The notes below the pieces were generated by a model. It searched no databases. It saw only the letters and a program-made list of their open reading frames with translations, and was not told the DNA's origin. The translations under genes were made by a program, and so were the position numbers. DNA of 64,000 nucleotides from Tabrizicola_A sp964393035 (GTDB lineage Bacteria > Pseudomonadota > Alphaproteobacteria > Rhodobacterales > Rhodobacteraceae). The DNA is taken from NCBI GenBank assembly GCA_964393035.1, contig CAYMRX010000002.1:62001-126000 (forward strand), written 5' to 3'. Positions 52,346 to 62,200 of the stretch are shown piece by piece (position 1 is the first letter of the stretch; every line of letters begins with the position of its first letter).

Positions 52346-53030
52346 CGCCCAATTGGCGGGCAAGCACCCGCAGGGTCGCCCCGGCCTTGCGCCAATCCGC
52401 CCCGCGGGCGGCGTAGAGCGTGGCCTGACTTTGGTGGACAAGGCCATCCGACAGGATTTTCAGATGGTTCGCCCGCAGGGTTTCGCCGGTCGAGGTGATG
52501 TCGGCCACGGCCTCGGCCGTCAGGTTCTTCACCGTGCCTTCGGTCGCGCCTTGGCTGTCGACCAACTGATAATCGGCAACGCCATGCGCCGTCAGATATT
52601 CGCGTACCAAGCGGTGGTATTTGGTGGCAATGCGCAAGCGAAAGCCATGGGTGGCGCGGAAGGCACCTGCCGCCGCATCCAGATCGTCCAAGGTATCAAC
52701 GTCGATCCAGGCATCCGGCACCGCGATGATAAGATCGGCATGGCCAAAGCCCAAAGGCGCGAGTTCGGCCACCTGAACCTCCCAATCCGCCAGCTTGTCG
52801 CGCACGAGATCCGACCCGGTGACACCCAGATGGATGCGGCCCGCCGACAATTCGCGCGGGATTTCTCCGGCGGACAGCAGCACCAGTTCCACCCCGGCAA
52901 TGCCTTCGACGGCGCCGGAATATTCGCGTTCATTGCCGGTGCGGCTCATGGTCACGCCCTGCGCGCCGAACCAGTCAAAGGTCTTTTCCATCAGCCGCCC
53001 CTTGGACGGCACGCCGATTTTCAACATCAT
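52323..53030 (-). CDS. hisG: ATP phosphoribosyltransferase, short form
   Basis: A 235-aa short-form HisG, the first enzyme of histidine synthesis, joining ATP and PRPP. It has KIGVPSKGRLMEKTFDWF at the N terminus and a PRPP-binding loop in ATEAVADITSTGETLRAN-like form. The short form lacks the C-terminal regulatory domain and needs HisZ, encoded directly upstream with a 4-nt overlap. Two adjacent ATG codons (53030, 53027) are possible starts. Confidence 0.94.
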   Translation of the reverse strand: MMLKIGVPSKGRLMEKTFDWFGAQGVTMSRTGNEREYSGAVEGIAGVELVLLSAGEIPRELSAGRIHLGVTGSDLVRDKLADWEVQVAELAPLGFGHADLIIAVPDAWIDVDTLDDLDAAAGAFRATHGFRLRIATKYHRLVREYLTAHGVADYQLVDSQGATEGTVKNLTAEAVADITSTGETLRANHLKILSDGLVHQSQATLYAARGADWRKAGATLRVLARQLGVSLPEGF

Positions 53031-54124
53031 GCGGCCGCCTTCAGTGCGGCCACCAGATTGGGCCGGATGATTCCGCCAACGGCCGGAATCGATTTGCCCT
53101 GCCCCAAGACCGCCGTCAGCGCATCGTAGCGCCCGCCGCTGGCCACCGGGGGCAGATCCGCCGGGCCGATGAAGGCAAAGGTGAAGCCGTCGTAATATTC
53201 CATCGTGGTGCGCCCAAGGCTCGCCTCGAAGGGCAGCGTGGCGGTGTCGATGCCACGGGATTTGAGCGCATGAAGCCGGGTGGCAAAACGGTCAACCGCC
53301 GTTTCGATGGCGGGCAACAAGGGCGTGATGCCGCGCAAATGCTCCAGCGCGGATTGCGCCGGGGCTTGCAGGTTCAGCAGATCATAAAGCAACGCCGCCG
53401 CCGGGGCCGCGATGGGCTTGGCATCCGCATCTTCAATCAGCGCCGCCGCGCGGGCCGCGATTTCATCCTCGCCCCGCAACCCGATCAGCGGGGCGGCCTG
53501 TGCGATCAGGTCCGCAGGGCTGCCTTTAGCCAGACGTTCCAACAGTTGCGCACGGGCGGGCGGCATGGGCGCACGGCCTGCGAAACGGTCCAGCAAGGCC
53601 CGAAAGCGGTTGGGCCGCCAGATATGGCGCAAGAGCGCGGCCTTGCGACGCGGGGTGGTGTCCAGCCCGCGAACGGCCGCCATCAAGATGCCGATATCGC
53701 CGGTGACCGCGCGCAGGGGCAAGCCTTGCAGACAGTCGGCAAACAGCGCGAAGACCTCGGCATCGGCAGCTTCGGGGGCGTCGCGGTCAAAGACCTCGAA
53801 CCCGACCTGAAGGTATTCGCTGGCCCGCGGGCCAAGATGATCCTGTTTGCGGAAAACCTCGCCCAGATAGGCATAGCGTGCAGGATCGGCACCATGCGCC
53901 ATATGGGCCTGCACCACCGGCACCGTGAAGTCGGGCCGCAGCATCATTTCACCGCGCAAAGGGTCATGGGTGACATAGGCCCGCGCCCGGATATCCTCGC
54001 CGTAAAGGTCCAGCATGGTATCTGCGGGCAACAGGATATCCGCATCAACCGGAGCCGCGCCAACGGCCAAGAAGGCGGCGTAAAGGCGTTCAGCCTCGGC
54101 CCGGATGGCGGGTTTTGTTGTCAT
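53027..54124 (-). CDS. hisZ: ATP phosphoribosyltransferase regulatory subunit
   Basis: A 365-aa class II aminoacyl-tRNA-synthetase-like protein, the HisZ partner of short HisG. Motif 2-like MMLRPDFTVPVVQAHM and RYAYLGEVFRKQD are present, while the anticodon-binding domain of HisRS is missing and the C terminus ends VGGIIRPNLVAAL. The start at 54124 is fixed by an ATGA overlap with hisS. The gene order hisS-hisZ-hisG is a unit. Confidence 0.92.
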   Translation of the reverse strand: MTTKPAIRAEAERLYAAFLAVGAAPVDADILLPADTMLDLYGEDIRARAYVTHDPLRGEMMLRPDFTVPVVQAHMAHGADPARYAYLGEVFRKQDHLGPRASEYLQVGFEVFDRDAPEAADAEVFALFADCLQGLPLRAVTGDIGILMAAVRGLDTTPRRKAALLRHIWRPNRFRALLDRFAGRAPMPPARAQLLERLAKGSPADLIAQAAPLIGLRGEDEIAARAAALIEDADAKPIAAPAAALLYDLLNLQAPAQSALEHLRGITPLLPAIETAVDRFATRLHALKSRGIDTATLPFEASLGRTTMEYYDGFTFAFIGPADLPPVASGGRYDALTAVLGQGKSIPAVGGIIRPNLVAALKAAA

Positions 54125-55605
54125 TGCCCCAGCATCTTCCGCACTTCGGCCACCAGATCCGCGCGGGGGATTTCCACCTGCGCCGGGCGGTCTTTCCATT
54201 CTTCCAGCGTGGCATTGGCGGCGATCTTGGCCCCAAGGATCAGGTCTTTCAGGATGACCATGCCCTTTTCCGCCTCGTTCCCGCCTTGGATCACCGCCAC
54301 GGGGGATTCGCGTTTGTCGGCGTATTTCAACTGGTTGCCAAAGTTCTTGGGGTTGCCCAAGTAAACCTCGGCCCGGATGCCCGCGTTGCGCAGGTCTGCG
54401 ACCATGGCCATGTAATCGGCCATGCGGTCGCGGTCCATCACCGTCACCACAACCGGGCCCGCCGCCACCGCCCCGACGCGCCCTTTGGCACGCAGCGCGG
54501 CAAGGAGACGGTCAACCCCGATCGACACGCCCGTGGCAGGCACCGACTGCCCGGTGAACCGCTTGACCAGATCGTCATAGCGCCCGCCGCCCGCCACAGA
54601 GCCGAACTGCCGCTTGCGGCCCTTTTCGTCCAGAATTTCGAAGGTCAGTTCAGCCTCATAGACCGGACCGGTGTAATAGCCCAAACCACGGACAACGCCG
54701 GGGTCCAGCACGATGCGATCCGCGCCATAGCCCTGCCGGTCAAGAAGTTCGGCGATCTGTTCCAACTCGGCCACACCCTCGGCCCCCGTCACCGAAGCGC
54801 CGATCAACTCGCGCAAGCGGGCGACCGTGGCAATGCCGGTGTCGCGCTTGGCCGATGTAAAGCCCATCACCACCTCGGCCTGTTCGGCCGACAGCCCCGC
54901 GCCCTTGGTGAAATCGCCGCTTTCATCCTTGCGGCCCGCGCCAAGAAGGGCGCGCACGCCCTCGTCGCCCAGCCGGTCGATCTTGTCGATGGCGCGCAAC
55001 ACGATGCCGCGCTCATGGGCGAATTTCTCGGGGTCAGACGGGTCCAGCACCCCGGCAACTTCCATCACGCCGTTCAGAACCTTGCGGTTGTTCACCTTCA
55101 CCACATAGTCGCCCCGCGGAATGCCAACGGTTTCCAAGGCGTCCGACAGCATGGCGCAAATCTCGGCATCGGCAGCAACCGAGCCAGATCCCACAGTATC
55201 GGCATCACATTGATAAAACTGGCGGAAGCGCCCCGGCCCCGACTTTTCATTGCGCCAGACCGGACCCATGGCATAGCGCCGATAGGGGGTCGGCAGGTCA
55301 TTGCGGAACTGCGCGGCCACGCGGGCCAAGGGGGCCGTCAGATCATAGCGCAGCGCCAGCCAATCGCCGTCTTCGTCCTGCCAGCCAAAGACGCCTTCAT
55401 TCGGACGGTCAACGTCGGGCAGGAATTTGCCCAGCGCCTCGACGGTTTCCACCGCCGAGGTTTCCAAGGGATCAAAGCCATAGCGATGATAAACGCCGGT
55501 GATGGCATCGAGCATCGCCTTGCGTTCGCTCACTTCGGCCCCGAAGTAATCACGGAAGCCTTTGGGGGTTTCTGCCTTGGGACGGCGGATTTTGGCGTCG
55601 GACAT
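54121..55605 (-). CDS. hisS: Histidyl-tRNA synthetase
   Basis: A 494-aa class IIa synthetase charging tRNA-His. Motif 1 region TPKGFRDYFGAEV, motif 2 MGPVWRNEKSGPGRFRQFYQCD in sense, the HisA loop GLGYYTGPVYEAEL, and motif 3 GVSIGVDRLLAAL are all visible, followed by the anticodon-binding domain (about residues 400-494). The ATG at 55605 follows GGTGGAAATC. Confidence 0.95.
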   Translation of the reverse strand: MSDAKIRRPKAETPKGFRDYFGAEVSERKAMLDAITGVYHRYGFDPLETSAVETVEALGKFLPDVDRPNEGVFGWQDEDGDWLALRYDLTAPLARVAAQFRNDLPTPYRRYAMGPVWRNEKSGPGRFRQFYQCDADTVGSGSVAADAEICAMLSDALETVGIPRGDYVVKVNNRKVLNGVMEVAGVLDPSDPEKFAHERGIVLRAIDKIDRLGDEGVRALLGAGRKDESGDFTKGAGLSAEQAEVVMGFTSAKRDTGIATVARLRELIGASVTGAEGVAELEQIAELLDRQGYGADRIVLDPGVVRGLGYYTGPVYEAELTFEILDEKGRKRQFGSVAGGGRYDDLVKRFTGQSVPATGVSIGVDRLLAALRAKGRVGAVAAGPVVVTVMDRDRMADYMAMVADLRNAGIRAEVYLGNPKNFGNQLKYADKRESPVAVIQGGNEAEKGMVILKDLILGAKIAANATLEEWKDRPAQVEIPRADLVAEVRKMLGQ

Positions 55606-55678
55606 GGGATTTCCACCTTGCATCGCTTGGCCCTTCCTCTAACGAAGGGGAAAAGGCACGGCAAGCGGCGGATGGCAT

Positions 55679-55879
55679 ATGGAACGGTTGGACGCAGTAG
55701 AAGAACGCCTGGCGCATCTGATCCGCGCGGTTGAGGATTTGTCGGATGTGGTTGCGGGCCAAGCCAAAGAGATCGAACGGCTGACCCGGCGGGTGCAGAT
55801 GCTGATGGAGCGCGAGGCCGAACGCGAGGCGGCGGGCCTGGGCAGCGCCGAAGCCAATGTGCCGCCGCCGCATTGGTAA
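55679..55879 (+). CDS. slyX: SlyX family protein
   Basis: A 66-aa coiled-coil protein. Residues 1-45 form a heptad-rich helix (AVEERLAHLIRAVEDLSDVV), and the C terminus ends PPPHW, matching the PPPHY ending of Escherichia coli SlyX. Function unclear in the family. It is divergent from hisS and 35 bp upstream of the AbrB-family gene. Confidence 0.85.
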   Translation: MERLDAVEERLAHLIRAVEDLSDVVAGQAKEIERLTRRVQMLMEREAEREAAGLGSAEANVPPPHW

Positions 55880-55914
55880 GCCGATGATCGCAGCAAGAAC
55901 AGGGGCCAGCCCAG

Positions 55915-56964
55915 ATGCGCGGCGTTGACTATGGCGCCCTTGCCCTGACGCTGGCGTTTGGGGCGGTGGGAGGGCTTGCCGCCCATGCGGTACATCTGCC
56001 CTTGGGTTATCTTCTGGGGTCGATGGTACTGGTCGGGGTGCTTTCCGCACTCGGGGCCAAGCCCTTTGGCAAGCTGCCAACCCTGCCCGCGCGGCTGCGG
56101 TTTTCCTTTGTGCCGGTGATCGGCGTCGCCATCGGCGGGGCCTTCACGCCCGAGGTGGCCCGCGCGGCGCTGGGTTGGGGGCCGTCGCTGGCGGCGCTCT
56201 TTGTCTTTGTGCCCTTGGCCCATGCACTTGGCTATGCCGTCTACCGGCGGGGCGGGTTTGCCAAGAATGAGGCCTTCTATGGCGCGGTGCCGGGCGGGCT
56301 GATCGAAAGCGTGCAGATGGGCGAGGAGGCGGGTGCGGATGTGCGGCTGTTGATCGTGGTGCAGACCTTGCGGCTGATCGGCACCATCATCACCGTGCCG
56401 CTGATCTTTCTGGCGCTGACCGGCCATACCGTGGGATCGGCGGCGGGGGCGGCAATGGTGGGCGCGACAGCCCCCCTGAGCGTGCAGGATTGCGCCCTGA
56501 TGTTCGCCGCCGGACTGATCGGCGCGCAGGCGGGCAAGCGGCTGCGGTTGCCGGGCTATATCATCACCGGCCCCTTGCTTTGCTCGGCGGGACTGCATGT
56601 CACCGGATTGATGCAGGCCATCCCGCCGGGCTGGCTGGTGGCGGTGACGCAAGTCATCCTTGGGGCGGGCCTTGGCGTGCGCTTTGTCGGCATGGACCGT
56701 CGCCTTTTGGCCCGTTGCGGGCGGCTGGCGATGCTGAATGGCGCGCTGGCCTTGGGGCTGGCCTTTGTCTTTGCGGGCATCGTGCATGGGATGACGGGCA
56801 CACCGGTGGCCGCGGGATTTCTGGCCTTTGCGCCCGGTGGTCTGGCCGAGATGAGCCTGATTGCCCTGAGCCTGAACATGTCGGTGATCTATGTCACCGC
56901 GCATCATGTGGTGCGCATCGTCTTGGCGGTGAGTTTCGCCAAACTGGGGCGCGGGCTGGCTTAA
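55915..56964 (+). CDS. AbrB family membrane protein
   Basis: A 349-aa membrane protein with about ten helices in two related halves, each with the AbrB-family pattern: HLPLGYLLGSMVLVGVLSAL and LPGYIITGPLLCSAGLHVTG. The glycine-rich FYGAVPGGLIESVQMGEEAG and FLAFAPGGLAEMSLIALSLN are typical. The family was once misnamed ammonia monooxygenase; a transport or regulator role is suspected. Its stop overlaps the convergent LysR gene by 4 bp. Confidence 0.87.
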   Translation: MRGVDYGALALTLAFGAVGGLAAHAVHLPLGYLLGSMVLVGVLSALGAKPFGKLPTLPARLRFSFVPVIGVAIGGAFTPEVARAALGWGPSLAALFVFVPLAHALGYAVYRRGGFAKNEAFYGAVPGGLIESVQMGEEAGADVRLLIVVQTLRLIGTIITVPLIFLALTGHTVGSAAGAAMVGATAPLSVQDCALMFAAGLIGAQAGKRLRLPGYIITGPLLCSAGLHVTGLMQAIPPGWLVAVTQVILGAGLGVRFVGMDRRLLARCGRLAMLNGALALGLAFVFAGIVHGMTGTPVAAGFLAFAPGGLAEMSLIALSLNMSVIYVTAHHVVRIVLAVSFAKLGRGLA

Positions 56965-57860
56965 GCCGTCCCCCCTGTGCCCCCCGCGAGGCTTTCCAGA
57001 CACCAGTTCCATACGGCGTCGACCTCGGGCCTGCGGTCGGGGCTGCGCTTGCGGAAGATGTAATATTGCGGTTCGACTTGCAGGATGCGGTCCATGACCT
57101 GCACCAACCGCCCGTCGGCCAGCTCGGCCTCCACAAAGGCGCGGTTGACCACGATCACCCCCTGCCCTGCCAAAGCGGTGTCGATGGCCATGGAGGTGAG
57201 GCTGAAGCGCGGACCGGCCAGCGGGCGGGTGGTGTTCAGAAAATGCGGCCAGTCGTCAAGGCAATGATGGATCAGCGGCAGGGCCTGCACGCTGTCATCC
57301 GACAGGGGCAGCGACAGGGGCAGCGGCAGGCCGGCCAGCAGCGCAGGGCTTGCCACCGCGATCACCGATTGCGCCAGAAGAAGCTGCGCCTCGGCCGTTT
57401 TCGGGAATGGCGGGCGCGTAAAGCAGATGGCGACATCCACATCGCCGCGGTCAAAGTCGGGCAGGCTTTCCTCGGCGATGGTGCGCAATTCCACCCCCGG
57501 CAGCACCGCGCGCAGATCCGCCATGCGCGGAATCAAAAGCCGGGTCGCCACCGTTGGCGTCACGGAAATCGTTACCCGTGCGGGGCGGTCGAGAAGCCGC
57601 GCGGTCGCCGTCGTCAGTTGGTCAAACGCGGCGCTGATCTCGGCCAGATAGGTGCGGCCTTCGGGCGTCAGCGCAAGGCCGCGCGGCAGCCGGTGAAACA
57701 ATGTCAGGCCAAGATGATCTTCCAACCCGCGCACCTGCTGGGCAACGGCGCCTTGGCTGACGGCCAGTTCTTCGGCTGCGGCGCGAAACGACAGCGCGCG
57801 ACCCGCGGCATGAAAGGCGCGCAAGGCATTCAGCGGCGGCAGTTTGCGGGTGGGCAGCAT
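56961..57860 (-). CDS. LysR-family transcriptional regulator (GcvA-like)
   Basis: A 299-aa LysR regulator with an N-terminal winged helix (LNALRAFHAAGRALSFRAAA, AVSQGAVAQQVRGLEDHLG) and a GcvA-type effector domain (VDVAICFTRPPFP). It is divergent from the EamA transporter at 57961, and the gap holds a palindrome that could be its site, so it probably controls that exporter. Confidence 0.88.
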   Translation of the reverse strand: MLPTRKLPPLNALRAFHAAGRALSFRAAAEELAVSQGAVAQQVRGLEDHLGLTLFHRLPRGLALTPEGRTYLAEISAAFDQLTTATARLLDRPARVTISVTPTVATRLLIPRMADLRAVLPGVELRTIAEESLPDFDRGDVDVAICFTRPPFPKTAEAQLLLAQSVIAVASPALLAGLPLPLSLPLSDDSVQALPLIHHCLDDWPHFLNTTRPLAGPRFSLTSMAIDTALAGQGVIVVNRAFVEAELADGRLVQVMDRILQVEPQYYIFRKRSPDRRPEVDAVWNWCLESLAGGTGGTA

Positions 57861-57870
57861 GGGAGAAGCC

Positions 57871-57885
57871 TGTAGGTTTTCTACA
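57871..57885. promoter_or_regulatory. Palindrome between lysR and the EamA transporter gene
   Basis: TGTAGGTTTTCTACA has exact 5-bp arms (TGTAG/CTACA) around GTTTT, and a partial copy (ACAGGTTTTCT) follows about 20 bp downstream at 57891-57901. Its place in a 100-bp divergent gap beside a LysR gene suggests the regulator's site. Confidence 0.5.
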
Positions 57886-57960
57886 CCCTGACAGGTTTTC
57901 TTCTGGCGTGAAAGGGGGCGCAGCTTGGGTCATAAGGACGGGGCAACGAAAGGTACTCCC

Positions 57961-58881
57961 ATGGCCCGCGCTTATGCTGCCCTCATCCTCATCGGTTTTA
58001 TCTGGGGATCGAATTTCATCTTCATCAAGATGGCGACCGAGGTTCTGCCGCCGATGCAAGTGGTGTTTCTGCGGGTGGTGGTGGGGTTTGTGCCTTTGGC
58101 ACTGGTTGCCCTGTGGACAGGAGCGATCCGCCGTGACCAGTTGCGGCATCTGCCGCATTTTGCGGTGATGTCGGTCTTGGCGACCTCATTCTATTACTAC
58201 GGCTTTGTGGCCGGGGGCGCGCTTTTGCCGTCTTCGGTGGCCGGGCTTTTGGGCGGGGCGATCCCGATCGTGACCTTTCTGACCACGCTGGTTTTCTTGC
58301 GGTCTGAACGGCCAAACGGGTTGATTGCCCTTGGCGTGGCCTTGGGGTTTGTCGGCATCGCACTGACCGCGCGGCCTTGGGAAAACGGCGCGACGGTCAG
58401 TTTGCGCGGGGTGGCGTGGCTGTTGTCGGGGGTGGTGAGCGTGGGGATTTCCTTTGTCTACGCCCGACGGTATCTCGCCCCCTTGCAGCTTCAGCCCGTG
58501 GCCTTGGCGGCTTGGCAAACCGGGCTGGCCTCGCTCACGCTGGCGGTTCTGACCGATTTCAACGGCATCACCGCGATTCTGGATCACCCCCGCGCGCTGG
58601 TGGCACTGGTGCTGGGGCTGGGCATTCTGGGCACCGGGCTGGCCTATCTGATCTATTATTACATGGTGCAAAAGCTGGGCGCGGTCGGGGCATCGGGTGC
58701 GACCTATCTGCCTGCCGTGGTGGCCGTGGCCATTGGCGCGGCGGTGGGCGAGACGATTGGCCTAGTGGAAGTGGCGGCGCTGGTGCTGATCCTTGGCGGC
58801 GTGGCGCTGATCCAACTTGGCGGTGCGCAGGCGCGGCGTCAGTCCTCGCTGCGCCCTTCGGACAACCGATTGCCCGCGTAA
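57961..58881 (+). CDS. DMT superfamily transporter (EamA domain)
   Basis: A 306-aa ten-helix exporter with two EamA repeats: LIGFIWGSNFIFIKMATEVL in the first and YLIYYYMVQKLGAVGASGAT in the second. The ATG at 57961 has AAAGG upstream. It is divergent from a LysR regulator. The 3' end overlaps the convergent GFA gene by 43 bp. Substrate unknown. Confidence 0.88.
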   Translation: MARAYAALILIGFIWGSNFIFIKMATEVLPPMQVVFLRVVVGFVPLALVALWTGAIRRDQLRHLPHFAVMSVLATSFYYYGFVAGGALLPSSVAGLLGGAIPIVTFLTTLVFLRSERPNGLIALGVALGFVGIALTARPWENGATVSLRGVAWLLSGVVSVGISFVYARRYLAPLQLQPVALAAWQTGLASLTLAVLTDFNGITAILDHPRALVALVLGLGILGTGLAYLIYYYMVQKLGAVGASGATYLPAVVAVAIGAAVGETIGLVEVAALVLILGGVALIQLGGAQARRQSSLRPSDNRLPA

Positions 58882-59234
58882 CGGTGCTGGAGTGGAAACT
58901 CCGGCAACCAGCCTTCGCGGCGGGTGGTCCACAGCTCATAGCTCGGGCGGAACTGGTCGGGCGCATCGAAGGCACCAAGGTTGATGCCGATTTCATCGTC
59001 GAAATGAGCATAGACCGGCGAGCCGCAGGTCGGGCAGAAGAAGCGGCCCTTGTAGCCGCGCGCCTCGCCTGTGACGGTTACGGCGGTGTCAGGGAAGATG
59101 GCCGAGCCGTGGAACAAGGCGCCGTGGTTCTTGCGGCAATCAAGACAATGGCAAAGCCCGGTGCGATAGGGCTCGCCGCGCGCTTCGAACCGCAGGCCCC
59201 CGCACAGACAACCGCCACGGGTGGTTTTGTCCAT
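58839..59234 (-). CDS. GFA family (glutathione-dependent formaldehyde-activating enzyme-like) protein
   Basis: A 131-aa zinc protein of the GFA/CENP-V fold. The zinc-binding Cys pattern is GGCLCGGLRF, then LCHCLDCRKNHGA and FFCPTCGSPVY. Most family members are not true formaldehyde enzymes and their role is unknown. It is one base from the end of dnaE on the same strand, so it may be co-transcribed, and its 3' end overlaps the EamA gene. Confidence 0.87.
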   Translation of the reverse strand: MDKTTRGGCLCGGLRFEARGEPYRTGLCHCLDCRKNHGALFHGSAIFPDTAVTVTGEARGYKGRFFCPTCGSPVYAHFDDEIGINLGAFDAPDQFRPSYELWTTRREGWLPEFPLQHRYAGNRLSEGRSED

Positions 59235-59235
59235 C

Positions 59236-62200
59236 TCAGATGTCCTCGACCAGAACCACGCCCTGCATCGCCTTGATCGCGCCCTTGATCTGCGGGGTGA
59301 CGGGATAGGGTTTCGGCAAGGTCACATCAATCTCGCGTCCTGTCTCATCGGGCAGGCACAGCGTAATCTGCGCGCGGGTCTTGCCATCAAGCTTTTCAAG
59401 CAGGCCCGCCAAGGACGGGATGGTTTCCAGCCGGTTGAGATGGATACGGATCGCCTGCGCCCCGGCCTGATCGGCAACTTGGTCAATGGACGACACCCCA
59501 TTGGCCAGAAGTTTCACCCCATCGCCATCCGGGTCGGCCTTGACCGTCAGAACCACATTCTTGCCCGGTTCAAGCAAATCGCGCGCCGCTTCCAGCACAT
59601 CGGAAAACACCGTCACCTCATAAAGCCCGGTCGGGTCTGACAGCGAGACAAAGGCAAAGCGGTTGCCCTTAGCGCTTTTGCGTTCCTGCTTTGCGGCGAC
59701 GGACCCTGCAATCTTCACCACGCAGGTGCCGCGCGACAGGGCCTGCTGCGTAACCTCGGCCAGCGTTTTCACTTCCTTGCGCTTCAGCGCCGACATGTAA
59801 TCGTCCAATGGGTGGCCCGACAGGTAGAAGCCCACCGCCTGATGTTCATGCCCCAGCCGTTCGACAGGCAGCCAGTCGTCGCGGTAGGACATGCGCGGTT
59901 CGGGAATGTCGGTGCCAGAATCGCCAAACAGGCTGACCTGATTTGAGGATTTCGCCTCATGCACCGCCGCGGAATAGGCCACCAGCCCGTCCAGCGCCTC
60001 AAACACGCGGGCACGGTTGGGGTGCATCTGGTCAAAGGCCCCGGCGCGGGCCAGCATTTCCAAGGGGCGTTTGCCGACCCGTTTCAGATCCACCCGGCGG
60101 GCGAAATCGTAAAGCGTGGCATAGGGCTTTTCGCGCCCCTCGACCTGACGGGCGTCCACGATCATCCGCATCGCCTCGACGCCGACGTTCTTCAACGCAC
60201 CCAAGGCATAGACCAGCGCCTGATCCTTAACCTTGAAAATCGCGTCCGAGGCATTGATGCACGGGGCCACCACCTTGACGCCCATCTTGTCCAGTTCACG
60301 CTTATAAACCGCCAGCTTGTCGGTCAGATGGATATCGCAGTTCATCACGCCGGACATGAATTCAACCGGGTGATTGGCCTTCAGCCAGCCGGTCTGATAG
60401 CTGACCACGGCATAGGCGGCGGCGTGGGATTTGTTGAAGCCGTAGTTGGCGAATTTCTCAAGAAGATCAAAGACCTCACCCGATTTCTTGGCGTCGATGT
60501 CGTGGGTCTTCTTGCAGCCTTCAATGAACTTGGGCCGTTCCTTGGCCATCTCCTCGGCGATCTTTTTACCCATGGCGCGGCGCAAAAGGTCAGCGCCACC
60601 AAGGGAATAACCGCCCATGACCTGCGCGATCTGCATCACCTGTTCCTGGTAAACGATGATGCCTTGGGTTTCCTTCAGGATATGGTCGATCGTCGGATGG
60701 ATGGATTCCAGCGGGCGAAGGCCATGCTTCACCTCGCAATAGGTCGGAATGTTCTCCATCGGGCCGGGACGATAAAGCGCCACAAGGGCCACGATGTCTT
60801 CGATACAGGTGGGTTTCATGCGCCGAAGCGCGTCCATCATGCCCGAAGATTCCACCTGAAACACCGCAACCGTCTTGGCGGCCGAATAAAGCTCATAGGT
60901 CGCCTTGTCGTCCAAGGGGATATGGCCGATGTCATTTTCCGCCCCCGGTTTCGGCGCATAAAGCTGCCGCCCGTCGGCACTGATGTGCAAAGGGCGGCCC
61001 TGTTCGCGGATCTGGCGGATGGCGTCCTGAATGACAGTCAGGGTCTTCAGACCCAGAAAGTCGAACTTCACCAACCCCGCCGCTTCGACCCATTTCATGT
61101 TGAACTGCGTCGCAGGCATGTCCGAGCGCGGGTCTTGATAAAGCGGCACCAATTCGTCCAAGGGACGGTCGCCGATCACCACGCCTGCGGCATGGGTCGA
61201 GGCGTTGCGGTACAGCCCTTCGACCTGTTCGGCATAGGTCAGCAGGCGGCCGACGACCTCCTCCTTGGCCGCCTCGCGCAGGCGGGGCTCATCGGCAAGG
61301 GCCTTGGTGATCGAAACCGGCTTGACCCCTTCGACCGGGATCATCTTCGACAGCCGGTCCACCTGACCATAAGACATTTGCAGCACCCGGCCCACGTCGC
61401 GCACGGCGGCCTTGGACAGAAGCGCGCCGAAGGTGATGATCTGCGCCACCTTTTCGCGGCCGTAATGCTCTTGCACATAGCGGATCACCTCCTCGCGGCG
61501 GTCCATGCAAAAGTCGATGTCGAAGTCGGGCATCGAAACCCGTTCCGGGTTCAGAAATCGCTCGAACAGCAGCGCATAACGCAAGGGGTCAAGGTCGGTG
61601 ATGGTCAACACATAGGCAACGAGTGACCCCGCCCCCGACCCCCGGCCCGGCCCGACCGGAATGTCATGCGCCTTGGCCCATTTGATAAAATCGGCCACGA
61701 TCAGGAAGTAGCCGGGAAAGCCCATCTTCTCGATGATCTCGATCTCGAATTTCAGCCGCGCCTCGTATTCCTCACGCGGGGCGGACAGTTCGATCACCGC
61801 AAGGCGCTTTTCCAGACCCTCCCAGGCCTGACGGCGCAACTCCTCCACCTCGTCATCGGCGAATTTGGGCAGGATGGGTTTGCGCTTGCCCGCCATGAAG
61901 GCACAACGCTTGGCGATTTCGACGGTGTTTGCCAATGCTTCCGGCAGATCGGCAAAAAGCGCCGCCATCTCGGCTTCGGATTTCAGATAGTGCTGCGGGG
62001 TCAGGCGGCGGCGCGGCTCCAGCTGGTCAACATAGGCGCCTTCGGCAATGCAAATGAGGGCGTCATGCGCCTCATACATCTCGGATTTCGGAAAATAGAC
62101 ATCGTTGGTCGCGACCAGAGGCAGGCCCATCTCATAGGCAAACTCGATATGCCCACGTTCTGACCGCGCCTCGGCTTCGGGCAGCTTGCCGCCCTCGCCG

